Shown here: one piece after another, positions 47,177 through 57,277 of the stretch | Layout: each line of letters opens with the position of its first letter | Numbering within the stretch: the stretch's first letter is position 1 | Source: Bradyrhizobium sp. 190 | GTDB taxonomy: Bacteria; Pseudomonadota; Alphaproteobacteria; Rhizobiales; Xanthobacteraceae | Length of the DNA stretch: 64,000 nt | Assembly (NCBI RefSeq): GCF_023073415.1 | Contig: NZ_JADPJL010000016.1 | Location: forward strand, 1 to 64,000 | Reading direction: 5' to 3' | Translations under genes and position numbers: made by a program | The notes under the pieces: generated by a model | Databases searched by the model: none | Told to the model about the DNA's origin: nothing | Seen by the model: only the letters and a program-made list of their open reading frames with translations

Positions 47177-47400
47177 CGAAGGCAGCGTTTGAGGGCGCGC
47201 AGCCCTTGGGTCTCCTCTATGCCGACGTCGCGCTCGTCCATCGTCAGCAGGAAACGCGCTGGATGCAGCAGTTGATCGTGGGCGCCGGCTGGTAGCTGTC
47301 GCATGTGCCGGCTGGCATGGTGGCGTTCTGGGACCTCCAGGATCTGGCGATCCCAATACGCAGACCGATACGGTGGGCACCGCAATCGTCTGCTCGGCCT
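47158..47400 (+). pseudogene. GH88-type hydrolase fragment
   Basis: Sequence from 47158 (TTTACTCAAAAGGGCTTTAG) parallels 53544 onward in the intact GH88 gene. Translated pieces ALVHRQQETRWMQQLIVGAGW and VPAGMVAFWDLQDLAIP match ALAHLPQEKRWMDQLIAGADW and VPPDLVAFWDFDDPAIP. Divergence is substantial and a stop interrupts, so this is an old duplicate or a decayed paralogue. It abuts and overlaps the CoA-transferase 3' end. Confidence 0.75.
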
Positions 47401-48190
47401 TGCTTAAAGTTAGGACTTCATCGTCGCCTCCGAGACGGCGCGGTTCGGCTTTCCGGAGATTACCGTCAATATCATGCCGGGCATCGTCCAGCTCGCGCAT
47501 CAGCGCCGGCGTGAACGCGTTCAGCTTGTCGGGGCGATTGATGATGAGCAGGGGCGTGCCTTTGCTGACATGTGTTCCATAACGGCGGACAGAAAGCCGA
47601 CCGACAGTGTTTCCTGCACGATCCGCTTTTTTGAAACGCGTGGTACTTGGCATATTCCTCGTTGAGGTGGACGCCATACAAATCGCCACGATGCCGGGCG
47701 AATGCATATACATCATATTCTGTCACGGTCTTTGCGACGTTGGTCGGTATCGCCGATCGCAGTCATGTCAGGTCGCTTGGCCATGATGTTGGATTTGATC
47801 TTTCAAGCTGCCGGACATCCGCTAACCCCTTGAAGCAGGCTTTGCTGCCGCGGACGTGTGGGCATACTCTTCCAAATGGTGGAAGGACGCGCTGCCAGCG
47901 TTAGCACACAGTGCGAATATTTGGACTTTTCGGCGATCGCGCGCAGGGCGCTCGCAGAAGCGCGCGCACTTGTCACCGCAAAGCAATTTGTGCGTCGCAG
48001 CGAATGGATCGCACTATCCAGATGCCGATGTAACGCAAGAAAGTACAAGAAATTCGGAAAGGCGTCCTAACGCGTTGCGCTCTGTTCGCCAATACTTTCG
48101 CCGCTCATCGACGTCAGTTCTACGGCAAGGGCGCCGTCGGCTCTGAGTCTCTCAACTGAACAAGAACAAGCTTCTCCAGAAGCACGCTTT
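47401..48190. other. Uncharacterised region before the ABC transporter
   Basis: No supported gene. GGCGCCGTCGGCTCT recurs at 48127, matching the CoA-transferase 3' end near 47137, another sign of local duplication. The transporter promoter should lie here. Confidence 0.4.
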
Positions 48191-48208
48191 TTCTAAGAGG
48201 AGGAAACC

Positions 48209-49507
48209 ATGGGAATGGAAAATAAGCTCGCGCGCGCGCTTCTTATCGGTGGCGCCTTCGGTGCCGTTTGCTCTTCGACGGCGGCGCAAGCGGAAACAGC
48301 GCTGAGCATCTGTTACATCAATCATCCGGTGCAAGTCGCAAACGTCGCGATCCTGCAGAAATGGGCAATCAAGCAAGGCGTCAAGCTGACTAAGACGGTA
48401 ACGTCCTACACCGTCTATTTGCCGAAGATCACCCAGATGCTGACCTCCGGGACGAACGACCAATGCGACATCATCTGGAACAATGATGACTGGGGACAGG
48501 ATCTCGCCCACTATCTTGAACGGCTTGATGACGTTCCGAATGCCCGCAAGGTCGAGGTGGGGCAGCTTGAGCCATTCCATACTGCCGACGGAAAGACGAC
48601 GGCGGTGTCGATGACGACCACGGCCGGCATTCTGTTCTATCGCACCGACCTCATTCCCGAGGCGGAACTGCCCAAGACATGGGACGATCTCGTCAAGATC
48701 AGTCAGACCCTGCAGTCCGAAAAGAAGGTGAAGTGGGGTTATGTCGGCGGCATGAGTTACACCAACACCTTCTTCAGCTTTTGGTGGACGCTCTGGAACA
48801 ACAATTGCGACATCTATGCACCCGCGTATGAGCGCGACAACAAGAAGCTTGCAGCCGACGGTTGGAAGCCGATGATTTACTCTCCGTGCCAGGTGCAGAC
48901 TGCGGAGTTTTGGTGGGATGCTCTCAATGGCAAGAAAATAAGCCCGCTTGGCATGACGACCTATTCGCGCGATGAGGCGAATGCGATCTTCCAGGCTGGT
49001 GATGCCGCATTTACGGTGGCCGACACCACGTTCCTCGGCACCTTCAATAACCCCGAGAGGTCATCGGTCGCAGGAAAGGTCGGCATTGCGCCGTTTCCGG
49101 TCGGCCCGATGAGCGACGGCGTCCGCACCTGGATCGACGTCTGGGGCTGGTCAATCCCAAAAACCCTTCCAAGTGATCGCAAGACTGCGGCCAAAAAGCT
49201 GCTTGGCGCGATGCTTGGCGATTCCGACGGTCAGATCGAGCAGTGGAAGCAGACCGGGGCCCCGCCGCCAAACACCGACGTCTGGCCCACGCTCGAAAAG
49301 AACGACCTGACCTGGCGCAGGCTCCGCATGATCCTTTTCAAGCCTGATCATGTCCATGCTGCCTACTATTTCCGCAACTGGGCGACCGTGCACAAGGTCT
49401 ATTCGGACACGCTGATCCGCGCAATGAAGGGCAAGCGTGAGGACATTGCTGCTACCCTTAAGGCTAGTTCCGATGCCATTCGTGCCGGCGCTGTGGCTAA
49501 CGACTGA
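48209..49507 (+). CDS. Sugar ABC transporter substrate-binding protein
   Basis: 432-aa extracellular solute-binding protein (family 1). The signal peptide ends near STAAQAETA. The mature part shows TQMLTSGTNDQCDIIWNNDD and later RDEANAIFQAGDAAFTVAD, which fit the family ligand-binding cleft. AGGAGG precedes the ATG at 48209. Its stop overlaps the first permease start (TGATG). The presence of two uronyl hydrolases suggests an oligogalacturonide or other unsaturated uronide as cargo. Confidence 0.9.
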   Translation: MGMENKLARALLIGGAFGAVCSSTAAQAETALSICYINHPVQVANVAILQKWAIKQGVKLTKTVTSYTVYLPKITQMLTSGTNDQCDIIWNNDDWGQDLAHYLERLDDVPNARKVEVGQLEPFHTADGKTTAVSMTTTAGILFYRTDLIPEAELPKTWDDLVKISQTLQSEKKVKWGYVGGMSYTNTFFSFWWTLWNNNCDIYAPAYERDNKKLAADGWKPMIYSPCQVQTAEFWWDALNGKKISPLGMTTYSRDEANAIFQAGDAAFTVADTTFLGTFNNPERSSVAGKVGIAPFPVGPMSDGVRTWIDVWGWSIPKTLPSDRKTAAKKLLGAMLGDSDGQIEQWKQTGAPPPNTDVWPTLEKNDLTWRRLRMILFKPDHVHAAYYFRNWATVHKVYSDTLIRAMKGKREDIAATLKASSDAIRAGAVAND

Positions 49508-50409
49508 TGATTGTTCGTTCCACGAAATTAGGACTCGATGAGAAAGAGCGCTTCATGCTCTTTCTCATTGCGCCGGCTGCGATCGTTCTCGCTTGCTTCG
49601 AGATCATTCCGATCTTGATCGGAATGAATGCGAGCTTCCGCGACTGGTCGCTTGTCAACCCGCAAAGGACCTGGGTCGGACTGAAGCAGTACGTCGCCGT
49701 CTTCACCGACCCTGTCTTCTTGAAGATCGTTCTGCCCAATACGTTTCTCCTGATGACCGCATCGGTTGGCCTGTCGCTTGCATTCGGCCTCGCTCTGGCA
49801 TCATTGCTCAACCGTCCGTTCTTTGGCAGGGCAGTTGTGCGGACCATCATCTTGCTGCCGCTGACGATCGCGCCTGTTATCACCGCGACTATGATAAGGT
49901 GGTCTTTCAATGATCAGTTCGGCGTAATTACTAACTTCCTCTCGTATCTCGGTCTTGCCGATATCGGCTGGCTATCCGACCGCTGGCCGAGCTTTGCGCT
50001 CGTCATCATGACTGACATCTGGATCTGGACACCGTGGTTCACCATCATCCTGCTAGCCGCATTGCAGGGCCTGCCGCCCGAACCGTTCGAGGCCGCGCGG
50101 ATCGATGCCGCAACGCCATGGTGTATCTTCAGGCGCATCACGATGCCAATGCTGCGTCCGGTGATCATCGTTTGTGTCCTGATCCGCGCAATTGACGCGT
50201 TTCGCACTTTCGACCAGGTCTGGATCCTGACCGGCGGCGGGCCTGCTCGATCAACGGAAGTATTCAGCGTCTACACCTATGTTCTGGCTTTCGTTGATCT
50301 GGACATCGGACGTGGCGCGGCCGCCGCCGGGGTCGGCGCGATCATCATGCTATTTGTTGGCGGCGTCCTCTATAAGCTCGTCAACCGAAGCGTGGAAGTA
50401 TCGCGATGA
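49507..50409 (+). CDS. Sugar ABC transporter permease (MalF/UgpA type)
   Basis: 300-aa inner-membrane permease with about six hydrophobic segments. The EAA loop is EPFEAARIDAATPWCIFRRI followed by MPMLRP. The N-terminal segment LFLIAPAAIVLACFEIIPIL is the first transmembrane helix. The start overlaps the binding-protein stop and the stop overlaps the next permease start (ATGA), showing tight coupling. Confidence 0.92.
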   Translation: MIVRSTKLGLDEKERFMLFLIAPAAIVLACFEIIPILIGMNASFRDWSLVNPQRTWVGLKQYVAVFTDPVFLKIVLPNTFLLMTASVGLSLAFGLALASLLNRPFFGRAVVRTIILLPLTIAPVITATMIRWSFNDQFGVITNFLSYLGLADIGWLSDRWPSFALVIMTDIWIWTPWFTIILLAALQGLPPEPFEAARIDAATPWCIFRRITMPMLRPVIIVCVLIRAIDAFRTFDQVWILTGGGPARSTEVFSVYTYVLAFVDLDIGRGAAAAGVGAIIMLFVGGVLYKLVNRSVEVSR

Positions 50410-51218
50410 TTGCGCTCGCTCTTGATGGTCTGCGGCGTGCTATCTTTGCGATCAGCATCGTTGCTATATTCGTTCTGTTCGTCGGTCCCATTATGATCTT
50501 GGGCGTGACGTCGGTCCGTCCCGCGTCTGGCGCATTCTACATCTGGCGCGGCACCAATTTCACGCTCAACAACTTCGTCGAGGTGCTGCATCAGTCCCAG
50601 GTGCTGGAAGCGATGTGGAACAGCTTCGTGCTTTCAACATTGGCGACCATCCTCTCGCTCGGCATCACGGTCGGAAGCGGTTATATGCTGTCGCGCTTCG
50701 GCGGCTGGATCCAGCGCAGCTGGTTTGCGACCATCTACGTCTTCCGTACCGTTCCCTACATTTCCTGGGTGCTGCCGCTTTATCTGGTCAATACCCGCCT
50801 TGGGATTTACGACAGCTATCTCGGTCTGTTACTGCCGCACATCGCGGTGCACGTCTGCTTCTTCTCATGGCTGATGAAGGGCTTTTTCGACGGCGTCAAC
50901 CCGTCGATGGAGTATGCGGCCCTGATCGACGGCTGCACGCGATGGGGTGCGTTCTGTCGAGTCGCGCTTCCCGCCGCTATGCCTGGGATAGCCGCGCTGG
51001 CGATCCTTTGCTGGCTCTCGACGTGGAATGAGTTTTTGTTCGCCCTGATCCTCTCTGGCAAACGCACGCCCCTAATTACGTCAACTATGGCGCAATTCGT
51101 CACCGAGACCGGAACGGAATGGAATTTGATGAGCGCGACGGCCGTGCTTGCGATGCTGCCGGCGCTGCTGGTGACCATCTTCGGTCAGAAATACGTCATT
51201 CGCGGGCTACGCATGTAG
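50406..51218 (+). CDS. Sugar ABC transporter permease (MalG/UgpE type)
   Basis: 270-aa second permease with about six hydrophobic segments. The EAA loop is SMEYAALIDGCTRWGAFCRV followed by LPAAMPGIAA, normal for MalG-type partners. The ATGA overlap couples it to the preceding permease, and the ATPase gene begins 24 bp later. Confidence 0.92.
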   Translation: MIALALDGLRRAIFAISIVAIFVLFVGPIMILGVTSVRPASGAFYIWRGTNFTLNNFVEVLHQSQVLEAMWNSFVLSTLATILSLGITVGSGYMLSRFGGWIQRSWFATIYVFRTVPYISWVLPLYLVNTRLGIYDSYLGLLLPHIAVHVCFFSWLMKGFFDGVNPSMEYAALIDGCTRWGAFCRVALPAAMPGIAALAILCWLSTWNEFLFALILSGKRTPLITSTMAQFVTETGTEWNLMSATAVLAMLPALLVTIFGQKYVIRGLRM

Positions 51219-51241
51219 CCGGCGCGACTCAGAGGAAGGTT

Positions 51242-52360
51242 ATGGCACAGATCGTTCTACATGATGTCGTAAAGAAGTACGGCACCTTTCAGGTTGTTCA
51301 CGAGGTCAACCTCAATATCGCAGATGGTGAATTCGTGGTGCTCGTCGGTCCATCCGGATGTGGCAAGTCGACGACGCTTCGCATGATTGCGGGTCTTGAG
51401 AGCATCAGCGCGGGGACTCTCCGAATCGGCAACAAAGTCGTCAATGACGTGCCGCCAAAAGATCGGGACATCGCGATGGTGTTTCAGAACTATGCGCTTT
51501 ATCAGCACATGACGGTGTTCGACAACTTGGCATTCGGGTTGCGAAACAGGAAAGTCCCTGAGATGGAAATCAGGAGCGAGGTCACCCGCGCAACGCAAAT
51601 GCTTGGTCTGGAGCCTCTCCTCGCTCGCAAGCCGTTTCAACTTTCCGGCGGGCAGCAGCAGCGTGTGGCTCTCGGACGGTGTATCGTAAGGCGGCCACAA
51701 GTCTTCCTATTCGACGAGCCGCTCTCGAACCTGGATGCCAAGCTGCGTGCGCAGATGCGGATCGAGATCAAGGCGCTGCGCGAGCGCGTGCCTACCACTT
51801 CCGTCTATGTCACCCATGATCAGGTCGAGGCGATGACGCTTGGTGACCGGGTCGTAGTCATGAAGGACGGTTGGATTCAGCAGATCGGCACGCCGCTGGA
51901 GGTCTACAATCGGCCGGCCAACCGGTTCGTCGCGAGCTTCATCGGGGCGCCTGCCATGAATTTTATGGAAGTCGAGCTTGTCGAAGAACACGGCGTCGTG
52001 TCGGCGCAGGCGAAGGATTTCAAAGTCGAGCTGCCGGATGAACAGGCGGCAGTCCTACGCAAGCATAGCGCCAAAACGGTGACTCTGGGTATCCGGCCCG
52101 AGCAGATCCGTCTAGGCATGCCTTCCGGCAATACGGGTTCATCCTTCAGCGGGGTCGTCACCGTCACCGAGCAACTCGGCTCGGAACTGGTGATCGCTCT
52201 CAACGTTGCGGACAGCACGATCATGGCGTCGCGCATTTCGCCGGAGACCGGGGTAAGCCCTCATGCCAGGGTGCAGATGTGGGTGGATGGCAAGGCGCTG
52301 CAGTTCTTCGATCATGAAAACGGAAAGGCGATAACGTGCGCACCATGCACATTGAGATAG
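51242..52360 (+). CDS. Sugar ABC transporter ATP-binding protein (MsmK/UgpC type)
   Basis: 372-aa ATPase of the CUT1 sugar importers. Walker A is GPSGCGKSTT (residues ~37-46), the signature is LSGGQQQRVALGR, Walker B is VFLFDEPLSNLDAKLR and the H-loop is VYVTHDQVEAMTLGD. A C-terminal TOBE/OB region (about 240-360) follows. The ATG at 51242 has AGAGGAAGG upstream and begins the ABC domain; the longer frame from 51119 translates permease sequence. It completes a four-gene transporter. Confidence 0.94.
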   Translation: MAQIVLHDVVKKYGTFQVVHEVNLNIADGEFVVLVGPSGCGKSTTLRMIAGLESISAGTLRIGNKVVNDVPPKDRDIAMVFQNYALYQHMTVFDNLAFGLRNRKVPEMEIRSEVTRATQMLGLEPLLARKPFQLSGGQQQRVALGRCIVRRPQVFLFDEPLSNLDAKLRAQMRIEIKALRERVPTTSVYVTHDQVEAMTLGDRVVVMKDGWIQQIGTPLEVYNRPANRFVASFIGAPAMNFMEVELVEEHGVVSAQAKDFKVELPDEQAAVLRKHSAKTVTLGIRPEQIRLGMPSGNTGSSFSGVVTVTEQLGSELVIALNVADSTIMASRISPETGVSPHARVQMWVDGKALQFFDHENGKAITCAPCTLR

Positions 52361-52383
52361 CTAATAGCGGAAGGGCAAGAACA

Positions 52384-52839
52384 ATGACTGAGATGCAGAC
52401 GAAGGTTGGTGATAGCGTTCGATTCTCAAAGACAGTCGGAGAGTCCGATATCTATCTCTTTGCGGGTCTGACCGGAGATCTTTCGCAAAATCATGTAGAC
52501 GACGAATTCATGAGCCATTCGATTTACGGCAAGCGCATTGCCCATGGCGCGTTGATGGTCGGATTCATATCCACGGCCTCGACCCGAATGATTGAGGAAA
52601 GCCTGAGGAAGGGTGTCGATTCGACGCCCGTGTCGCTTGGCTACGATGGCGTGCGGTTTCTAAAACCCGTCTACATCAACGACACGGTGACAGTGACCTA
52701 TACCATCAGCAAAATCGACGAGGAGCGCCGCCGCACGCTCGCCAATGTGGACGTCACCAATCAGCGTGGCGAACTCGTCGCCGTAGGCAAGCATCACCTC
52801 AAATGGACGCGCAACGCGACGAACAGGCCTGCGTCCTAG
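52384..52839 (+). CDS. MaoC-like (R)-specific enoyl-CoA hydratase
   Basis: 151-aa hot-dog-fold protein. The hydratase motif is AGLTGDLSQNHVDDEFMSHS followed by KRIAHGALMVGF, containing the Asp and His of the MaoC/R-hydratase active site. It follows the transporter ATPase by 23 bp. A second MaoC gene (62408-62852) is frameshifted. With the CoA-transferases and the crotonase it suggests processing of a CoA thioester. Confidence 0.88.
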   Translation: MTEMQTKVGDSVRFSKTVGESDIYLFAGLTGDLSQNHVDDEFMSHSIYGKRIAHGALMVGFISTASTRMIEESLRKGVDSTPVSLGYDGVRFLKPVYINDTVTVTYTISKIDEERRRTLANVDVTNQRGELVAVGKHHLKWTRNATNRPAS

Positions 52840-52904
52840 GCGGAGAAGGCGATCGCAGATGTATGTAGAGGGAAGAGGCGGTCGGAAAAAAACTGGAGGA
52901 AATA

Positions 52905-54065
52905 GTGAGCACAGCAGGGCCCCGATGGGGAGAGGCGATCGAACGAATGCGCTGCCGAGTCGATCAGACGCTCGAGAGCCTACAATCGGAGTTCCCGCAT
53001 TGGGCCGAGGCCGCGACGGGAAAATGGACGACGACTGTCGACGGCGACTGGACCGGCGGCGCGTGGCCGGGCATGTTGTGGTGGTTTGCGCGGCGAACAG
53101 GAAGCTACAGATATCAGGATGCTGCCGCGCTGTGGAGCGGCCGGCTCAAACCGCGGGCGCACCTGCAAACTGCGTTCAAGGGCTTTGGTTTCTATTACGG
53201 CGTTGCACTTGGCGACCTCCTGTGCGCGGACAAGGATGCCGCGGCATTGGCGCTGGATGCTGCCAAATCGCTGAAGAGGCAGTATGACCCGAGGCTGGAC
53301 CTCATTCCGCTCGGCAGCGACGCGGAGGAGTCGGAGGACGTCGGCAATTCCTTCAGCAGTATCGATTCCTTGCAGGCGGTTCCGCTCCTGTTCTGGGCAG
53401 CGGACAAGACAGGGGAAGCGTCATTCGCCGACGTCGCTGCGCGACATACGACGCGGGTGCTGGATATTCACATGCGGCCCGATGGCTCGATTGTGCAGTC
53501 GAGCGAGCTCAATCCGGCGAACGGCGAGATCGTCCGACAGTTTACTCACAAGGGCTTTAGCGACAGCAGCGTTTGGGGAAGGGCGCAGGCCTGGGGCCTC
53601 GTCTATGCCGCAGTCGCGCTTGCCCATCTTCCTCAGGAAAAGCGTTGGATGGACCAGTTGATCGCGGGCGCCGACTGGTGGTTGTCGCATGTACCTCCCG
53701 ACCTCGTGGCGTTCTGGGATTTCGACGATCCTGCGATCCCCAGTACGGAGACCGATACGGCGGCTACTGCAATCGCTTGCTCGGCGCTGCTCAAGCTGGG
53801 GCGGCTTGCGCCGTCCGCCGATCTCCGCGCGAAATATCAAGACGCAGGCGAGCGCACAGCTAGGGCTCTGATCGACGGCTATCTTACGCCTGTCGCCGCA
53901 GGGGAGAACCGTCCGCAGGGCATGCTGGTCGGTGCCTGCTTCAACAAGCGGCGCGACGCCCGCGCGCGGGACTCCGCGACCAATGCTGAGACGATCTTCG
54001 GCTCCTATTATCTGCTGGAGTCGCTGATCGTTCTGGATGGTTTGATCGAGGCGGAAAAGATCTAG
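52905..54065 (+). CDS. Glycoside hydrolase family 88-type unsaturated uronyl hydrolase
   Basis: 386-aa (alpha/alpha)6-barrel enzyme that should hydrate and release delta-4,5-unsaturated uronic acids from oligosaccharides made by polysaccharide lyases. Markers are GKWTTTVDGDWTGGAWPGML, the central GNSFSSIDSLQAVPLLFWAA (conserved Asp), SVWGRAQAWGLVYAAVALAH and FDDPAIPSTETDTAATAI. No signal peptide, so it is cytoplasmic and acts on imported oligosaccharides. The GTG start at 52905 follows GGAGGAAATA. A second GH88 gene is at 59971-61194. Confidence 0.85.
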   Translation: MSTAGPRWGEAIERMRCRVDQTLESLQSEFPHWAEAATGKWTTTVDGDWTGGAWPGMLWWFARRTGSYRYQDAAALWSGRLKPRAHLQTAFKGFGFYYGVALGDLLCADKDAAALALDAAKSLKRQYDPRLDLIPLGSDAEESEDVGNSFSSIDSLQAVPLLFWAADKTGEASFADVAARHTTRVLDIHMRPDGSIVQSSELNPANGEIVRQFTHKGFSDSSVWGRAQAWGLVYAAVALAHLPQEKRWMDQLIAGADWWLSHVPPDLVAFWDFDDPAIPSTETDTAATAIACSALLKLGRLAPSADLRAKYQDAGERTARALIDGYLTPVAAGENRPQGMLVGACFNKRRDARARDSATNAETIFGSYYLLESLIVLDGLIEAEKI

Positions 54066-54109
54066 ACAGTCGATCGAACTCACCTCTCCCGATACGTGGG
54101 AAGCATGTC

Positions 54110-55039
54110 ATGACAAGAGCAGATTCTCCGGTCTACAGTGGCCTGTTCCCGGTCGCTCCCACCCCGTTCACGGAAAACGGTGACCTCGACCTCGAAGGCC
54201 AGAAGCGTGTGCTTGACTGCATGATCGATCAGGGTGTCGATGGCATCTGCATTCTGGCTAATTATTCCGAGCAGTTCCTGTTGTCGGACAAGGAGCGCGA
54301 CACGCTGGTCGATCTCTGCCCGTCGCATGTCGCCGGCCGCAAGCCGGTAATGGTGACATGCAGCCATTTCAGCACCCGGATCGCGGAGGAGCGGGCGCGC
54401 TATGCGACCGAGCGTGGCGCGAGCCTGTTGATGCTGATGCCGCCCTACCATGGCATGGGCCTGCGGGCGGATGAAGCGGGCATATTGCAGCATTTCGATC
54501 GTGTTGCCGAGGCTGCGAAGATTCCAATCATGGTTCAGGATGCGCCGCTAAGCGGCGTGACGCTGACGGTGCCGTTTCTGGCGCGTTTAGCGCGTGCGGT
54601 GCCGCTCGTCAGCTATTTCAAGATCGAAGTACCTTTTGCCGCGGCAAAACTCCGCTCGCTGATCGAGGCCGGTGGCGAGTCCATCATTGGCCCATTTGAC
54701 GGGGAGGAGGCGATTACCATGATGGCCGATCTCGATGCCGGCGCCACCGGCACCATGTCGAGCGCGGTGCTTCCGGATCTGCTGCGCGATGTTATCGATA
54801 ATCAGAAGGCGAGACGTCGCGCAGACGCCGCGGCCGCCTACGCCCGCGTCCTGCCTTTGATCAACTTCGAGAACCGGCAATGCGGTTTGCGTGCCGCCAA
54901 GAGTGTGATGGCGGAAGGCAAGGTCATCAAATGCGAGGCGGTGCGCCATCCGCTCGAGCAGATTCATCCGGATACAAGGGCCGGGCTGATCGAGCTTGCG
55001 CGGGAAGCAAATCCTCTGGCGTTGCACTGGGGACGCTGA
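54110..55039 (+). CDS. DHDPS/NAL-family aldolase or sugar-acid dehydratase
   Basis: 309-aa class I aldolase-fold protein. The start region GLFPVAPTPFTENGDLDLEG is typical. The expected Schiff-base Lys lies in LVSYFKIEVPFAAAKL. The overall sequence resembles 2-keto-3-deoxy-L-arabonate dehydratases more than true dihydrodipicolinate synthases. It probably acts on a 2-keto-3-deoxy sugar acid from the uronide pathway; the FAH gene follows by 67 bp, as in sugar-acid pathways. Substrate is inferred. Confidence 0.85.
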   Translation: MTRADSPVYSGLFPVAPTPFTENGDLDLEGQKRVLDCMIDQGVDGICILANYSEQFLLSDKERDTLVDLCPSHVAGRKPVMVTCSHFSTRIAEERARYATERGASLLMLMPPYHGMGLRADEAGILQHFDRVAEAAKIPIMVQDAPLSGVTLTVPFLARLARAVPLVSYFKIEVPFAAAKLRSLIEAGGESIIGPFDGEEAITMMADLDAGATGTMSSAVLPDLLRDVIDNQKARRRADAAAAYARVLPLINFENRQCGLRAAKSVMAEGKVIKCEAVRHPLEQIHPDTRAGLIELAREANPLALHWGR

Positions 55040-55106
55040 CGACGGGACGCGGCTTGCAGTTCCGACGCGAAGGTCGAAGATACCGATGAAATCCTGAGGA
55101 TTGCAC

Positions 55107-56278
55107 ATGATATCGCTGAGCGCTGCATCAGTTCTGCCAGATGACGGCACCGCCGGGACGCTGGTCGGCCGGGTCTGGCTGCCTTCTGCGGGCGGGCCTG
55201 CGGTGGTGGCTGTTTGGGAGGACGGCGTCTACGACTTAACCGCGCGGTTTCCGACCATGAGCATGCTGGCCGAGGAGGCTGATCCGGTTCGCGCGATTCG
55301 CGAGGTGCCCGTCACCCGGATCTCGGATCTTGATAGCGTCCTAAGGAACACGCCTCCGGATAGCCGCGACTTAGGCAAGCCTTGGCTTCTTCCGCCGATC
55401 GATCTCCAGGTGTTGAAGGCCGCCGGCGTGACTTTCGCAGTCTCAATGCTGGAGCGGATGATCGAGGAGCGGGCGCTCGGGAACCCCTCGGCGGCCGCGA
55501 AAATTCGCGCTGAGGTGGCCCGCCTGGTCGGCGATGATCTTTCCAAACTCAAGCCTAGCTCACCACAGGCGATGCGATTGAAGGAGGTACTGATCGAACA
55601 GCAGGCCTGGAGCCAGTATCTCGAGGTCGGAATCGGGCGTGACGCTGAAGTTTTCACGAAGGCGCCGGTGCTGTCCTCCGTCGGAACGGGAATGGACGCG
55701 GGGCTTCATCCCAAATCGACCTGGAATAACCCGGAACCGGAGGTCGTGCTCGCGGTCTCCAGCCGCGGCAAGATTGTCGGCGCTGCACTTGGCAATGACG
55801 TCAACTTGCGCGATTTCGAGGGGCGTTCGGCACTGTTGCTGTCGAAGGCCAAGGACAACAATGCATCCTGCGCCATTGGACCGCTGCTGCGGGTGTTCGA
55901 CCGGACCTTTCGCTCGACGATATCCGCAAGATGGACATTGCAATGACCGTCACCGGCAACGATGGGTTCATTCTCGAGGCGCATTCATCGATGTGCAAGA
56001 TCAGCAGAGACCCTGAGGATCTAGTTGTGCAGACCCTCGAGCCCGCGCATCAGTGCCCTGACGGTTTCGTGTTGTTTCTTGGTACGATGTTCGCGCCGGT
56101 AAAGGACCGCGATATTGCTGGCCAAGGCTTTACCCACAAGCGCGACGATATCGTCACCATCAAATCGCCAGAGCTTGGAACACTCGTCAACCGGATGCGT
56201 CCGAGCGACGAATGCGAGCACTGGACTTTCGGCTTGACCGCATTGATGAAAAATTTGGCTGCGCGGAGAAATCTATAA
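55107..56278 (+). pseudogene. Fumarylacetoacetate hydrolase-family protein, frameshifted
   Basis: Intact reading from 55107 (ATG after GAGGA) to about 55905 includes GVTFAVSMLERMIEERALG, GIGRDAEVFTKAPVLSSVG and WNNPEPEVVLAVSSRGKIVG (metal-binding Glu region). At 55900-55915 the frame shifts: the expected SLDDIRKMDIAMTV continues in the next frame, which stays open to 56278 (VTGNDGFILEAHSSM and DRDIAGQGFTHKRDDIVTI). One indel separates otherwise well-preserved halves, so it is recent or an assembly error. Likely a lyase or dehydratase for keto-deoxy sugar acids. Confidence 0.8.
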
Positions 56279-56395
56279 TCTGATGCCGCACCGAGAGCGC
56301 ATAGGCGCTTTCCCACGTTTACTCTGCTACCTCGTCCGATCGCGAACTGCTCATCAGGTTTCCCGAATTTCGATCTCTTAAACATGGTCACAGCC

Positions 56396-56902
56396 ATGCA
56401 ACTCGACAAAATCGATGCTCGTCTTCTTGACCTCGTGCAGCGGAACAATCGTTTGAGCAGTGAAGAACTCGGCGCGAAGGTCGGTTTGTCTGCATCCGGA
56501 GTTCAGCGTCGACTGAAACGCCTACGATCGGAGCGCATCATAGAAGGAGACGTTTCAATCGTCTCCCCAAAAGCGGTCGGACGAAACGTGACCCTGCTGG
56601 TTCACATTTCGTTTGAGCGTGATCGGAGCGACATAATCGATCGCTTTAAGCGGGCAATCCGCAAAATGCCTGAGGTGATGAGCGGATTCTACGTTACCGG
56701 ACAGACCGACTTCGTTCTCCTCGTAACAGCAAATAATATGGAAGAGTACGAGCACTTCACTCGGTGCCTAGTACACGAAAACCCAGACATAAAGCGCTTT
56801 GAAAGTAGGTCGTTTTGGACAGAGTCAAAGCCGGCTTCACGTTACCAATGGCTTCTATCGCATGCTGGTGACCAGCGAGGCGTAGGGCGGCCAGCGGTTT
56901 GA
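56396..56902 (+). CDS. Lrp/AsnC-family regulator with frameshifted C-terminus
   Basis: The helix-turn-helix is LSSEELGAKVGLSASGVQRR and the RAM ligand-binding domain contains SGFYVTGQTDFVLLVTANNM. Near 56805 the family ending continues in another frame (VVLDRVKAGFTLPMASIACW, stop 56869-56871), while the annotated frame runs to 56902 with unrelated residues. Only the last ~20 residues are affected. The ATG at 56396 is chosen over 56384 by family start (MQLDKIDARLLDL). It probably regulates the neighbouring catabolic operon. Confidence 0.82.
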   Translation: MQLDKIDARLLDLVQRNNRLSSEELGAKVGLSASGVQRRLKRLRSERIIEGDVSIVSPKAVGRNVTLLVHISFERDRSDIIDRFKRAIRKMPEVMSGFYVTGQTDFVLLVTANNMEEYEHFTRCLVHENPDIKRFESRSFWTESKPASRYQWLLSHAGDQRGVGRPAV

Positions 56903-57277
56903 GGTCTGCTGGAGAACCCGCTCGGCGGCCGAGCTTAGGCCGTGTGGTGTTACGAGAAGCGTGAATTGTGGAACGACGGCTGGCCTCGTCAGCCGAGGCG
57001 GGCAGGATTGAACTGACGCTGCGATCCTATTTGATATTGCTTTCGTTGTACTTTTAGGTCCGGCGATCTGCTTTTGTGTTCTTGGGTGGCGCTGTTGCTC
57101 CCTAGAGAGCACTTTGGAGCTGTCCGCAAGCCCGCGCCGCCCATAGCCCGTTGGCGAATAATGCTCCCAGCGCAGTGACGGAGTTGACACTCCCACCTCA
57201 GTGTTCCTATTTTGTTTCAACATCAATCCATGGGGTCTAATTCGCCACAGCAAGCGACTAGCGTTGCTTGACAGCCT
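56903..57277. other. No gene recognised
   Basis: Only short overlapping frames. This marks the border between the catabolic operon and the toxin-antitoxin insert. Confidence 0.35.
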
